Shown here: piece after piece, positions 54,260 to 63,369 of the stretch | Layout of the letters: each line of letters opens with the position of its first letter | Position numbering within the stretch: the stretch's first letter is position 1 | Notes under the pieces: generated by a model | What the model was told of the DNA's origin: nothing | Seen by the model: the letters and a program-made list of their open reading frames with translations, nothing else | Databases searched by the model: none | NCBI RefSeq assembly: GCF_900095735.1 | Contig: NZ_FNLO01000012.1 | Span: forward strand, 62,404-126,403 | Length of the DNA: 64,000 nucleotides | Source: Chitinasiproducens palmae | GTDB taxonomy: Bacteria > Pseudomonadota > Gammaproteobacteria > Burkholderiales > Burkholderiaceae | Direction of reading: 5' to 3' | Position numbers and translations under genes: made by a program

Positions 54260-54291
54260 TAGCTAAAACTTCGCTCAAAACGAATTAGCTA
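54260..54291. promoter_or_regulatory. Putative operator TAGCTAA-N18-TTAGCTA of the catabolic operon
   Basis: Perfect 7-bp inverted arms (54260-54266 and 54285-54291), AT-rich centre, placed between a -10-like TATACA (54254-54259) and the ribosome-binding site AGGGAG of the EthD-like gene. This is a position that would block transcription when occupied. The IclR protein encoded just upstream is the likely binder. Confidence 0.55.
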
Positions 54292-54301
54292 GGGAGTCGT
54301 G

Positions 54302-54610
54302 ATGCACAAGCTCGTGGTCCTGTATCCGCCGCCGACCGACCGCGCCCATTTCGCGCGCTACTACGTCGAGAAGCATCTGCCGCTGGTGGCAACGCTGCCC
54401 AACCTGCGCGCCAGCCGACATTCACTCAACGTCGAAGGCGCGGGTGCGCCCGCGCCCTACTTCGCAATCTGGGAAGGCGAATTCGACAGCGAAGCAAGCA
54501 TGGGCGAAGCCATGCAGAGCGAAATCGGTCAGGCGATCGCCAACGACGCGCAGAACTATGCGAGCGGCGGCGCCGTCGTCATGCACTACGAAGTCGCATC
54601 GGCCGGCTGA
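54302..54610 (+). CDS. EthD family protein
   Basis: A 102-residue dimeric alpha/beta-barrel type protein. MHKLVVLYPPPTDRAHFARYY and KHLPLVATLPNLRASRHSLN match the EthD domain; such proteins assist ether or aromatic degradation or act as small lyases/isomerases. ATG at 54302 (after AGGGAG) is preferred to the GTG one codon upstream. It is the first gene after the operator and the start of the catabolic operon. Confidence 0.88.
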   Translation: MHKLVVLYPPPTDRAHFARYYVEKHLPLVATLPNLRASRHSLNVEGAGAPAPYFAIWEGEFDSEASMGEAMQSEIGQAIANDAQNYASGGAVVMHYEVASAG

Positions 54611-54742
54611 CGCGACGCCACACCCAGGTCGAGACCCCACGCCGGGGCGCGCCGGGGCGACCACGCAACGCACCTCACCTCGGACAAGCCGCCGAATCTT
54701 CTGCGGCTTGGCACACACTCGTCTATTAGGAGAACTATCGGG

Positions 54743-55129
54743 ATGCCGGACAGCAAGGAAACTTTCGAGGCGGGCATGAAGGTCAGGCGCGAGATGTTCG
54801 GCGCGGCCGGCGCCGACGATCAGATCGCCAACGCGACCGACTTCACGCGCGACATGCAGGACATGGTCACGCGCTATTGCTTCGGCGAGACGTGGAATCG
54901 TCCACCGTTCGATCGTCGCATGCGCAGCATCCTGACAATCGCCATGCTGGTCGGCCTGAACCGGCCGAATCAATTGCGCGTGCACATCCGCGGCGCGATC
55001 GCCAACGGCGTACACGAGGACGAAATTCGCGAAATTCTGATGCACGCGATGATCTACGTCGGCGTGCCCGCATCGGTGGACAGCTTCATGCATGCCGCCG
55101 AAGCGCTCAAGGAAGTGGGACGCGGCTGA
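54743..55129 (+). CDS. Carboxymuconolactone decarboxylase family protein
   Basis: A 128-residue protein of the CMD/AhpD fold. It resembles PcaC, which decarboxylates 4-carboxymuconolactone in protocatechuate degradation: FGETWNRPPFDRRMRSILTIAML and NQLRVHIRGAIANGVHEDEI, the helical active-site region, with no CxxC, so not an AhpD-type peroxidase. No other pca gene is in the window, so the true substrate is open. ATG at 54743 follows AGGAGAA. Confidence 0.9.
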   Translation: MPDSKETFEAGMKVRREMFGAAGADDQIANATDFTRDMQDMVTRYCFGETWNRPPFDRRMRSILTIAMLVGLNRPNQLRVHIRGAIANGVHEDEIREILMHAMIYVGVPASVDSFMHAAEALKEVGRG

Positions 55130-55148
55130 GTCGACGAGGATCTGGAAA

Positions 55149-56033
55149 ATGAACATCGGTTTTATTGGTATCGGCAACATGGGCGGCCCAATGGCTGCCA
55201 ATCTCGCTCGCAAGGGCTTCGCGGTCACCGTTTACGACAATGACGCAGCGCGCGCGGCCCGCTTCGGGCAAGAGCATGACACCGGCGTCGCCGAGACACT
55301 CGCGCGGCTCGGCGAGAACGACGTGATCGTGACGATGCTGCCCACGGGTCCGATCGTCACCCGTGTACTGCTCGGCGATGCCGAAGCCGGCGAGCCCGGC
55401 CTGCTGGCCTCGCTGCGTCCCGGCACGGTGGTGATCGACATGAGTTCGTCGGAACCGGTCGGCACGCAGGAACTCGGCGCGGCGCTGCGCAAGGAAGGCG
55501 TCTACCTGGTCGATGCGCCGGTCTCCGGCGGCGTGCCGCGGGCGCAGAGCGGCGAACTGGCCATCATGTACGGCGGCGACGACGTGCAGGCGATCGAACG
55601 CGTGTTGCCGGTGCTGTCGGCGATGGGCACGCGTCTGTTCGCGACCGGTCCGCTCGGCTCGGGCCATGCAATGAAAGCGTTGAACAACTATGTGGCCGCG
55701 GCCGGCTTCGCCGCCTGCGCCGAGGCACTGATCATCGGCAAGCGGTTCGGACTCGACGCCGGCAACATGGTCGACATCATGAACGTGTCCACCGGACGGA
55801 ATTTCCACACCGACCTGACGCTGAAGGAGCACGTGGTCGGCGAGAAGTATGCGACCGGCTTCGCGATCGGCCTGCTTGCCAAGGACGTACGCATCGCGGC
55901 CGAGCTGGGCCGCGCGGTGGGTGTCGACGCGCCGGTCAGCCGCCTCGTCTGCGATCGTTGGGCGCAGGCCCGCGACGCGCTGGGCGCGGAGCGCGACAAC
56001 TCCGCCGCCATCCTCGCCTGGTCGCCGGCCTGA
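55149..56033 (+). CDS. NAD(P)-dependent beta-hydroxyacid dehydrogenase
   Basis: A 294-residue member of the 3-hydroxyisobutyrate/tartronate-semialdehyde reductase family. The Rossmann motif GFIGIGNMGGPMAANL is at the N-terminus, the substrate-binding DAPVSGGVPRAQSG near 120, and the catalytic Lys region GHAMKALNNYVAA near 170. It starts 19 bases after the decarboxylase-like gene. With the aldehyde dehydrogenase at the operon end it would form an alcohol-to-acid pair. The substrate is not predictable. Confidence 0.92.
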   Translation: MNIGFIGIGNMGGPMAANLARKGFAVTVYDNDAARAARFGQEHDTGVAETLARLGENDVIVTMLPTGPIVTRVLLGDAEAGEPGLLASLRPGTVVIDMSSSEPVGTQELGAALRKEGVYLVDAPVSGGVPRAQSGELAIMYGGDDVQAIERVLPVLSAMGTRLFATGPLGSGHAMKALNNYVAAAGFAACAEALIIGKRFGLDAGNMVDIMNVSTGRNFHTDLTLKEHVVGEKYATGFAIGLLAKDVRIAAELGRAVGVDAPVSRLVCDRWAQARDALGAERDNSAAILAWSPA

Positions 56034-56157
56034 CGCCCCGTCCACGCGGTCGCGCGCACGCGCGGCGCATGCACCGCGCGTGGCCGATGCGCCGCGCGTG
56101 CCGCGCGCCGGATGGAAAGCCGGCGCGTTCCATACAATAAAAGTTGGAGTGAGACGA

Positions 56158-57348
56158 ATGATCAACGCTTCCAGTCAGGCGTCGCCGTCTGCCGCGCTGC
56201 GCGCGCTCTACCGCGCAGCCGGTGTCGCGCTCGCCACGTTCGCCTGCCTCGGCGCGGCCCGCGCCGCCGAACCGATCAAGCTCGGCATCGTGCTGTCCAC
56301 GACCGGCGGCGCGTCCTACCTCGGCGATCCGGCCGAAAAAGCGCTGAAACTGTACATCGATCGCATCAACAAGGCGGGCGGCGTGATCGGCCGACCGCTC
56401 CAGGCCATCTTCTACGACGACGCCGGCGACGCGAACCGGGCGCGCACGTTCGCGACGCGGCTGGTCGAGAACGACCGCGTACAGATCGTGCTCGGTGGTT
56501 CGACCACCGGCACCACGATGGCCATGGTGCCGGTCTTCGAAGGCGCGGAGATTCCCTATATGTCGGTGGCCGGCGGCGTGAACATCGTCGAGCCGGTGCG
56601 GAAATGGGTCTTCAAGAGCCCGCAGACCGACCGCATGGGCTGCCAGCGGATCTTCGCCGACCTGAAGGCGCGCAAGCTGACCAACATCGCATTGATTGCC
56701 GGAACCGACGGCTTCGGCACGTCGATGCGCGCGCAGTGCGTGAAGGTGGCGCCCGACTACGGGGTGAAGATCGTCGCCGAACAGAGCTACGGCGTCACCG
56801 ATACCGACATGACGCCGCAACTGCTCAAGCTGAAGGGCGCGCCGGGCGTGCAGGCCATCGTCAACACGGGCGCATCGGGCCAGGGCGCGGCGATCCTGAC
56901 GCGCAACTATGGCCAGCTCGGCATGCAGAAGATTCCCCTGTATCAAAACCCGGGGGTTGCGTCGAAGAGCTTCATCCAGCTTGCCGGCGCCGCTGCGGAG
57001 GGCGTGCGGCTGCCCGCGCCCGCGCTGTTGATCGGCAAGCAGTTGCCCGACAGCGATCCGCAGAAACGCGTCGTGCTCGATTTCACGCAGGTCTACGAGC
57101 AAGGGACCGGACAGCCGGTGTCGAGCTTTGCCGGTGGCGCCTACGACGCGCTGATGATGGTGGTGGACGCGATCAAGCGCGCCAATGGTACCGATCCCGC
57201 CAAGGTGCGCGACGCACTGGAGAAGACCCGGGGCTACATCGGCACGGCCGGTATCGTGAACATGTCGCCCAAGGATCACCTCGGTTTGCCGGTCGACGCC
57301 TATCGCCTGCTGGAAATCCACGACGGCGACTGGAAACTCGTGCAGTGA
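56158..57348 (+). CDS. ABC transporter periplasmic substrate-binding protein (Liv/aromatic acid type)
   Basis: A 396-residue periplasmic binding protein: signal peptide ending ARA-AEP, then IKLGIVLSTTGGASYLGDP and GGVIGRPLQAIFYDDAGD, the peripla_BP_6 fold of LivJ/LivK and of aromatic-acid receptors. It is the recognition part of the importer encoded next. Given its place among catabolic genes, it probably binds a carboxylic or aromatic acid rather than leucine. ATG at 56158 follows GGAGTGAGACGA. Confidence 0.93.
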   Translation: MINASSQASPSAALRALYRAAGVALATFACLGAARAAEPIKLGIVLSTTGGASYLGDPAEKALKLYIDRINKAGGVIGRPLQAIFYDDAGDANRARTFATRLVENDRVQIVLGGSTTGTTMAMVPVFEGAEIPYMSVAGGVNIVEPVRKWVFKSPQTDRMGCQRIFADLKARKLTNIALIAGTDGFGTSMRAQCVKVAPDYGVKIVAEQSYGVTDTDMTPQLLKLKGAPGVQAIVNTGASGQGAAILTRNYGQLGMQKIPLYQNPGVASKSFIQLAGAAAEGVRLPAPALLIGKQLPDSDPQKRVVLDFTQVYEQGTGQPVSSFAGGAYDALMMVVDAIKRANGTDPAKVRDALEKTRGYIGTAGIVNMSPKDHLGLPVDAYRLLEIHDGDWKLVQ

Positions 57349-57372
57349 CGCCGTGCGTTCCGGAGATTTGCG

Positions 57373-58245
57373 ATGAATGATCTTGTCCAGCTGCTGGTCT
57401 CGGGCCTGACGGTGGGGTCGGTGTATGCGGTCGTCGCGATCGGCTTCACGCTGATCTACGCGGCCTCCGACGTGGTCAACTTCGCGCAGGGCGAATTCGT
57501 GATGATCGGCGGCCTCACCACCGTTTTTCTGTCGATGCATGGCGTGCCGCTCTGGGCGGCCGCGCCGCTGGCCGTGCTCGTCGCGATCGTAGCCGGCCTG
57601 TTGTTGCAGAAGCTGGCCATCGAGCCGGCGCGGCAGGCATCGGACGTATCGCTGGTGATCATCACGCTTGGCGCGTCGATCTTCATTCGCGGCGTGGCCG
57701 AGCTGGTCTTCGACAAGCAGTTCCATTCGCTGCCGCCGATCTCTTCGCGCCCGACGGTCCACATGCTCGGCGCGTCGATCACCACGCAGAGCCTCTGGGT
57801 GCTGGGCAGCACGCTCGCGATGTTCGCTGGCCTCTACCTGTTCCTGCAACGGACCGTGACCGGCAAGGGCCTGCGGGCGTGCGCATCGAACCGACTGGCC
57901 GCCAAGCTGGTCGGGATCAACATCTCGTTGTCGCTGTGCCTCGCGTATGGCCTGTCGGCGGCACTGGGCGCACTCGCTGGCGTGCTGGTCACGCCGATCA
58001 CGCTGACGCGCTACGACATCGGTGTGCTGCTCGCGATGAAGGGCTTCTCCGCGGCGCTGCTGGGCGGGATCGGCAATCCGCTCGGCGCGGTGCTTGGCGG
58101 TCTGCTGCTGGGCCTGCTCGAATCGCTGGCGGCGGGCTATCTGACCTCCGTCTACAAGGATGGCGTGGCCTTCGTGGCGCTGATCCTCGTATTGCTGACG
58201 ATGCCGGGTGGTCTGCTGGGCAGCAAGGCCGTCGAACGCGTCTGA
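57373..58245 (+). CDS. ABC transporter permease, LivH type
   Basis: A 290-residue inner-membrane permease with about 8 helices; LLVSGLTVGSVYAVVAIGFTLIY at the start and GAALGALAGVL-like and GNPLGAVLGGLLLGLLE segments later identify LivH. It pairs with the LivM-type permease that follows. The start is 24 bases after the binding-protein stop. Confidence 0.93.
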   Translation: MNDLVQLLVSGLTVGSVYAVVAIGFTLIYAASDVVNFAQGEFVMIGGLTTVFLSMHGVPLWAAAPLAVLVAIVAGLLLQKLAIEPARQASDVSLVIITLGASIFIRGVAELVFDKQFHSLPPISSRPTVHMLGASITTQSLWVLGSTLAMFAGLYLFLQRTVTGKGLRACASNRLAAKLVGINISLSLCLAYGLSAALGALAGVLVTPITLTRYDIGVLLAMKGFSAALLGGIGNPLGAVLGGLLLGLLESLAAGYLTSVYKDGVAFVALILVLLTMPGGLLGSKAVERV

Positions 58246-58328
58246 AAGATCGTCGGCGGCGCGCGCGCCACCGACGTTTCCGTCATGCCCGCGACGGCAT
58301 GTTCCTTCCCCATATCACAAGAGCGCAC

Positions 58329-59312
58329 ATGCATCCGCCTCCGACCGCACTCGATTCGAACGCTGGCGCGCCACGTCGCGCCTGGCACCTCAGGCACTGG
58401 ACCGGCCTGCTCGTCCTGGCCGTGCTGATCGCCGCCCTGCCCTTCGTCATGCAGTCCGTCTACCTGCTGCGCCTGGCCGCGCTGATCTGGATCATGTCGC
58501 TGGCCGCGCTCGGCCTGCACGTGCTGACCGGCATGGCCGGCCAGGTGAGTCTCGGGCATGCCGGCTTCTTCGGCATCAGCGCCTACGTGGTGGCGATCCT
58601 GCCGGCCCGTTACAACGTGCCGCCACTGCTCGCCGTCGCAGTGGCGGTGCTCGCCTGCGGCCTGCTCGCGTTCATCATCGGCAAGCCGATCCTGCGCCTG
58701 CGCGGCCACTATCTCGCGATCGCGACGCTTGGCCTCAGCCTGCTCGTGGCGTTGGTCATCACCAACGAGGGCGCGCTCACCGGTGGGCCTGACGGCACCA
58801 GCGTGCTGCCGCTCACGATAGGCGAGCTGAGCGTGACCGGCACGCGGATCTGGTACTGGATCAGCGGCGGCCTGTTGCTGATCGGCATCGCGCTGGCGAT
58901 TTGCCTGCGGCACAGCCCGACCGGACGGGCGCTGTGCGGCCTGGTCGACAGTGAGGTCGCCGCCGCGGGCATGGGCATCGACATCGCCCGACGGAAGCTG
59001 CAGGCGTTTGTGATTGCAGCGGTGTACGCCGCCGTTGCCGGCGCCGCGCTGGCCCTGATGAACGGCTTCCTGACCCCGGACGTGGCCAGCTTCATGAACT
59101 CGGTCGAGTTCGTCGCGATGGTCGTGGTCGGCGGCGTCAGCTCGCCGCTCGGCGCCGTGGCGGGCGCCGCCATCCTGTCGCTGCTGCCGCAGGCGCTGGC
59201 GACGGTGCCCGAATACCAGGACGTCGTGATCGGCCTGATCATCATGCTCTCGATGATCTTCCTTCCCAATGGCATCATTCCGGCGCTCGCGCGCGTGTGG
59301 CGGCAACGATGA
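58329..59312 (+). CDS. ABC transporter permease, LivM type
   Basis: A 327-residue permease with about 9 helices; GLHVLTGMAGQVSLGHAGFF and the late GGVSSPLGAVAGAAILSLLP are LivM signatures. Start ATG at 58329; earlier in-frame readings overlap LivH and are arginine-rich. The stop overlaps the LivG-type ATPase start by 4 bases. Confidence 0.93.
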   Translation: MHPPPTALDSNAGAPRRAWHLRHWTGLLVLAVLIAALPFVMQSVYLLRLAALIWIMSLAALGLHVLTGMAGQVSLGHAGFFGISAYVVAILPARYNVPPLLAVAVAVLACGLLAFIIGKPILRLRGHYLAIATLGLSLLVALVITNEGALTGGPDGTSVLPLTIGELSVTGTRIWYWISGGLLLIGIALAICLRHSPTGRALCGLVDSEVAAAGMGIDIARRKLQAFVIAAVYAAVAGAALALMNGFLTPDVASFMNSVEFVAMVVVGGVSSPLGAVAGAAILSLLPQALATVPEYQDVVIGLIIMLSMIFLPNGIIPALARVWRQR

Positions 59313-60163
59313 ACGCAATCGCATCCCTCGCGGTCGCCCGGAATCCGGAAGCGCCGCGCCTGCAGGTCGAAGGCCTGTCGATTCGCTTTGGCGGCTTGGC
59401 CGCCGTGCAGGACGTGTCGTTCCACGTGCATGCCGGCGAAGTGCTGGCGGTGATCGGACCGAACGGCGCCGGCAAGACGACGCTGTTCAACATGGTGTCC
59501 GGCGTGTACCGGCCGGATGCGGGCCATCTGCGCCTGCACGGCGAAGACGTCAACGGCAGGCGGCCCTTCGAACTGGCGCGACGCGGCATGTCGCGCACGT
59601 TCCAGAACCTGCAGGTGTTTTTCCGGCTCACCGTACTGGAAAACGTGATGATCGGTCGGGCGCGCTGGGAGAAGACCCATGTGCTGTCGGACCTGCTGAT
59701 GCTGCCGTCGGTCCGGCGCCAGAATGCCGCGACGCGCGAGGCCGCGCTGCGCTGCCTGACGCGGGTCGGTCTCGCGGAAGACGCCGAGCGCATCGCCGGC
59801 AACCTGTCGTACGGGGCCCTCAAGCGCCTCGAGATCGCCCGCGCATTGGCCACCGAACCCGAAGTGCTGCTGCTCGACGAGCCGGCCGCCGGCTGCAATG
59901 CGGTGGAAACCGCGGAGATCGACCGGCTGGTGCGCGCGATTGCCGACAGCGGCACGGCCATCGTGCTGATCGAGCACGACATGAAGATGGTCATGCGGAT
60001 CTCCGACCGCATCCTCGTTCTGGACCAGGGACGCGTGCTGGCGACAGGCCTGCCGGCCGATATCCGCCGCGATCCGCGCGTGGTCGCCGCCTATCTCGGC
60101 ACGCATGCCGACGAGGTGCAGACACGTTCAACCGCCTCGGAGGCCAATCATGCTGCGGATTGA
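59309..60163 (+). CDS. ABC transporter ATP-binding protein, LivG type
   Basis: A 284-residue ATPase: Walker A GPNGAGKTT, Q-loop in FQNLQVF, a signature shaped NLSYGALKRLEIA (C-loop LSYG in place of LSGG, usual for LivG), Walker B VLLLDEPAAG. ATG at 59309 overlaps the LivM-type stop; a GTG 12 bases upstream is less likely. Its end overlaps the LivF-type gene by 14 bases. Confidence 0.93.
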   Translation: MNAIASLAVARNPEAPRLQVEGLSIRFGGLAAVQDVSFHVHAGEVLAVIGPNGAGKTTLFNMVSGVYRPDAGHLRLHGEDVNGRRPFELARRGMSRTFQNLQVFFRLTVLENVMIGRARWEKTHVLSDLLMLPSVRRQNAATREAALRCLTRVGLAEDAERIAGNLSYGALKRLEIARALATEPEVLLLDEPAAGCNAVETAEIDRLVRAIADSGTAIVLIEHDMKMVMRISDRILVLDQGRVLATGLPADIRRDPRVVAAYLGTHADEVQTRSTASEANHAAD

Positions 60164-60851
60164 CGGCCTGTCGGCCGCGTATGGGCGCGTGACCGCGCTG
60201 CAGGACGTCTCGCTCGAAGTCGACGAGGGAGAAATCGTCGCGCTGCTGGGCGCCAACGGCGCCGGCAAGACAACCCTGCTACGTACGTTGTCCGGCGTGC
60301 ATCCAGCGCGACGCGGGCGCATCCTGCTCGACGGCAAGCCGATCGAGCGCAGCAAGCCGCACACGCGCGTCGACCTCGGCATCGCGCAGTCTCCGGAGGG
60401 ACGGCAGGTGTTCAAGTCGCTGAGCGTCGAGGACAACCTGCGCCTGGGTGCCTATCGTCGCCGCGACCGGGACATCGCACGGGACACGGACGAGGTCTAC
60501 GCCTTGTTCCCGGTGCTCGGCGAGATGCGCAAGCGGATCGCTTCGGCGCTTTCCGGCGGCCAGCAACAGATGCTTGCGATCGGACGCGCGCTGCTGTCGC
60601 GGCCCCGTCTGCTGCTGCTCGACGAACCGTCGCTGGGCCTGGCGCCGCTGATCATCGACCAGATCTTCGGCATCGTCGCCTCGCTCAAGGAGAAAGGCAT
60701 CACGGTACTGGTCGTCGAACAGAACATCGCGGTCGCCCTCGGCATCGCCGACCGCGGCTATGTGCTGGAGACCGGACGCATCGTCCACACCGGCACCGCG
60801 CGCGCCCTGCTCGACGATCCGGCGGTACGCGACGCCTACCTCGGTGTGTGA
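60150..60851 (+). CDS. ABC transporter ATP-binding protein, LivF type
   Basis: A 233-residue ATPase: Walker A GANGAGKTT, signature LSGGQQQMLAIGRAL, Walker B LLLLDEPSLGLAP and the LivF-typical VVEQNIAVAL. ATG at 60150 follows CGGAGG. It completes the five-gene importer. Confidence 0.94.
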   Translation: MLRIDGLSAAYGRVTALQDVSLEVDEGEIVALLGANGAGKTTLLRTLSGVHPARRGRILLDGKPIERSKPHTRVDLGIAQSPEGRQVFKSLSVEDNLRLGAYRRRDRDIARDTDEVYALFPVLGEMRKRIASALSGGQQQMLAIGRALLSRPRLLLLDEPSLGLAPLIIDQIFGIVASLKEKGITVLVVEQNIAVALGIADRGYVLETGRIVHTGTARALLDDPAVRDAYLGV

Positions 60852-60931
60852 CGACCGCTAGCGCAAGCCGGTCGTGCGCGGCGTCCATTCGAGACGCGCG
60901 CACCGCCCGGAAATTTCCAGGAGAAACACCG

Positions 60932-62422
60932 ATGAACGCAGTTCCGATGCAGGACATCGCCCGCCAGGCCATTCGAGACAGGATGCTCATCGACGGCGAA
61001 TGGCGGAGCGCCGCCGATGGCGGCACCTTCGCGGTCTTCGATCCCGCCACGGGTAGCGAGATCGCACGCGTGCCGGCTGGCAATGCCACCGACGTCGACC
61101 TCGCCGTGCGGGCCGCGCGCGCCGCGCTCCAACGGGCGGAATGGCGCGACATGCTGCCGGCCGCGCGAGAACGCCTGCTGTTGCGCTTCGCGGATCTGAT
61201 CGACGCCCACGCGGACTCGCTCGCCGCGCTCGAAACGCTGAACCAGGGCAAGCCGCTGGCGCTCGCGCGCGCGGTCGAGGCGGGCGGCAGCGCCCAGTGG
61301 TTGCGCTACATGGCCGGCTGGGCCACCAAGATTGACGGCAGCAATGTCGAGCTGTCCGTGCCGTTCCCGCCGGGCACCCGTTATCGCGCGATGGTCACGC
61401 GCGTGCCGGTCGGCGTCGTCGGCGCCATCGTGCCGTGGAACTTCCCGGCGGCGATGGCAATGTGGAAGATCGCGCCCGCGCTGGCATGCGGCTGCACGGT
61501 CGTCCTGAAGCCCGCCGAGGAAACGCCGCTCAGTGCGCTGCTGCTGGCCGAACTCGCGCTGGCGGCAGGCGTGCCACGCGGCGTGCTGAACGTCGTCACC
61601 GGCAGCGGTGAACAGGCCGGCGCGGCGCTGGTCTCGCACGCCGGGGTCGACAAGATCACCTTCACCGGCTCGACCGAAGTGGGCAAGCTGATCGGCGCGC
61701 GCTGCGGCGGCGACATCCGGCGCGTCGCGCTCGAACTGGGCGGCAAGAGTCCGGTCATCGTGCTCGACGACTGTGACCTCGACCGCGCGGTGGCCGGCGC
61801 AAGCGCCGCCATTTTCGCGAACAGCGGCCAGATCTGCACGGCCGGCTCGCGGATCTATCTGCCGAAGCGCTTGTACGAACCGGCGGTCGCCGGCCTGGCC
61901 GAGGCAGCGGAAGCCGCCACGCTGGGTTCCGGCTTCGAGGCGGACAAGATGTTGGGACCGCTGGTCTCGCAACGCCACCGCGAGCGCGTGCTCGGCCTGA
62001 TCGACACCGGTCGGCAGGAAGGCGCGGAGTTGGTCGCCGGTGGCGCCGCGCCCGAGCGCGACGGCTACTTCGTGCGTCCGACCGTGTTCGCGAACCCTTC
62101 GAAGGCGCCACTGACACTGGTCCGCGAGGAAGTCTTCGGACCCGTGCTGGTGGCCATGCCCTACGACGATCTCGACGAAGTGATACGGGCGGCCAACGAC
62201 ACGATCTACGGGCTCGGCGCCAGTGTCTGGACACAGGACATCAGCCGGGCGATGCGCGTTGCCGACCGCCTCGAGGCCGGCAACGTATGGCTCAACGCCC
62301 ACAACATCGTCGACCCGGCGATGCCGTTCGGCGGCTTCAAGCAGTCGGGCATCGGCCGCGAGCACGGCCGCGCCGCGATCGATGCGTACACGGAGTCGAA
62401 ATCGATCTGCTTCGCCTACTGA
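60932..62422 (+). CDS. NAD(P)-dependent aldehyde dehydrogenase
   Basis: A 496-residue class I/II aldehyde dehydrogenase: PWNFPAAMAMWKIAPALA, FTGSTEVGKLI, catalytic Glu in ELGGKS and catalytic Cys in NSGQICTAGSR. It oxidises an aldehyde to its acid. It follows the importer by 80 bases on the same strand, with ATG at 60932 after AGGAGAA, and is the probable last gene of the catabolic operon. Confidence 0.95.
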   Translation: MNAVPMQDIARQAIRDRMLIDGEWRSAADGGTFAVFDPATGSEIARVPAGNATDVDLAVRAARAALQRAEWRDMLPAARERLLLRFADLIDAHADSLAALETLNQGKPLALARAVEAGGSAQWLRYMAGWATKIDGSNVELSVPFPPGTRYRAMVTRVPVGVVGAIVPWNFPAAMAMWKIAPALACGCTVVLKPAEETPLSALLLAELALAAGVPRGVLNVVTGSGEQAGAALVSHAGVDKITFTGSTEVGKLIGARCGGDIRRVALELGGKSPVIVLDDCDLDRAVAGASAAIFANSGQICTAGSRIYLPKRLYEPAVAGLAEAAEAATLGSGFEADKMLGPLVSQRHRERVLGLIDTGRQEGAELVAGGAAPERDGYFVRPTVFANPSKAPLTLVREEVFGPVLVAMPYDDLDEVIRAANDTIYGLGASVWTQDISRAMRVADRLEAGNVWLNAHNIVDPAMPFGGFKQSGIGREHGRAAIDAYTESKSICFAY

Positions 62423-62490
62423 CGCGCCTGGCATGCGATCATTGCCGCCTGGAGCGCGCGGGTCGCCCGCGCGCATGGGCGGGAGCGGCA

Positions 62491-63162
62491 ATGGCGCAGA
62501 CGCGCGGACTGTTCGATGACGAGGCGGACGAGACGCTGGGCGGCGGACGCGGCCGGCAGCGCCTCGGCGAGCACGCGTGGGTGCTGCGCGGCTTCGCACT
62601 GCCCGACATCGAGGCACTGCTTGCCGGCGTGAAGGCAGTGTTGTTGGCGGCACCGCTGCGCCAGATGCACACGCCGGGCGGTTTGCCGATGTCCGTGTCG
62701 ACCAGCAACTGCGGCCGGCTCGGCTGGGTCAGCGACCGCGCCGGCTACCGTTACGTCGCCCGCGATCCACTGACCGGTCGCGACTGGCCTGCCCTGCCGG
62801 CCGCCTTCGAACGGCTGGCACGCGAAGCCGCCGCCGCGGCCGGCTTCGACGGCTTCGTGCCGGACGCCTGTCTGATTAACCGTTATATGCCCGGCGCCCG
62901 CATGTCGCTGCACCAGGATCGCAACGAACGCGACATGGGCGCGCCCATCGTTTCGGTTTCGCTCGGGATGCCGGCCATCTTCCTGTTCGGCGGCCACGCG
63001 CGGGCCGACCGGGCGACGCGTATCCCGCTGCTGCACGGCGACGTGGCGGTATGGGGCGGCGTCGACCGGCTGCGCTTCCACGGCATCCTGCCGCTGAAGG
63101 CTGTCCCGCATCCACGCGTTGGCGAGCGGCGCTTCAACCTGACCTTCCGCAGAGCCGGCTGA
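62491..63162 (+). CDS. alkB: Alkylated DNA repair dioxygenase AlkB
   Basis: A 223-residue Fe(II)/2-oxoglutarate oxygenase that removes methyl groups from 1-methyladenine and 3-methylcytosine. Iron ligands: H141 and D143 (LHQDRNERD) and H197 (RFHGIL); 2-oxoglutarate is held by R214, N216 and R220 in RFNLTFR. ATG at 62491 gives a normal-length protein. The Ada-like gene follows on the same strand after 207 bases, so the two form an alkylation-damage group as in many betaproteobacteria. Confidence 0.94.
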   Translation: MAQTRGLFDDEADETLGGGRGRQRLGEHAWVLRGFALPDIEALLAGVKAVLLAAPLRQMHTPGGLPMSVSTSNCGRLGWVSDRAGYRYVARDPLTGRDWPALPAAFERLAREAAAAAGFDGFVPDACLINRYMPGARMSLHQDRNERDMGAPIVSVSLGMPAIFLFGGHARADRATRIPLLHGDVAVWGGVDRLRFHGILPLKAVPHPRVGERRFNLTFRRAG

Positions 63163-63196
63163 CCACGCGCCGGCGACGGCGCGCCCCGGCATCGAG

Positions 63197-63294
63197 GCCA
63201 GACATGACGAAGCCAGACATGACGCCAGACAAGACGAAGCCAGCAAGCCGAAGCCAGCGCGCCGATACAGCCAGCCGAATATAGCCAGCCGAAT
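63197..63294. repeat. Degenerate repeats rich in GCCAG
   Basis: GCCAGACATGAC, GCCAGACAAGAC and related units recur between alkB and the Ada-like gene. Non-coding; the exact period drifts. Confidence 0.7.
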
Positions 63295-63369
63295 GCGACA
63301 GACAGAATGCAGCGAGCGCAGTGCAAGAAACGGAGTGCGCGCGCGCGGCAATCTCACTACAGTTGCCCC

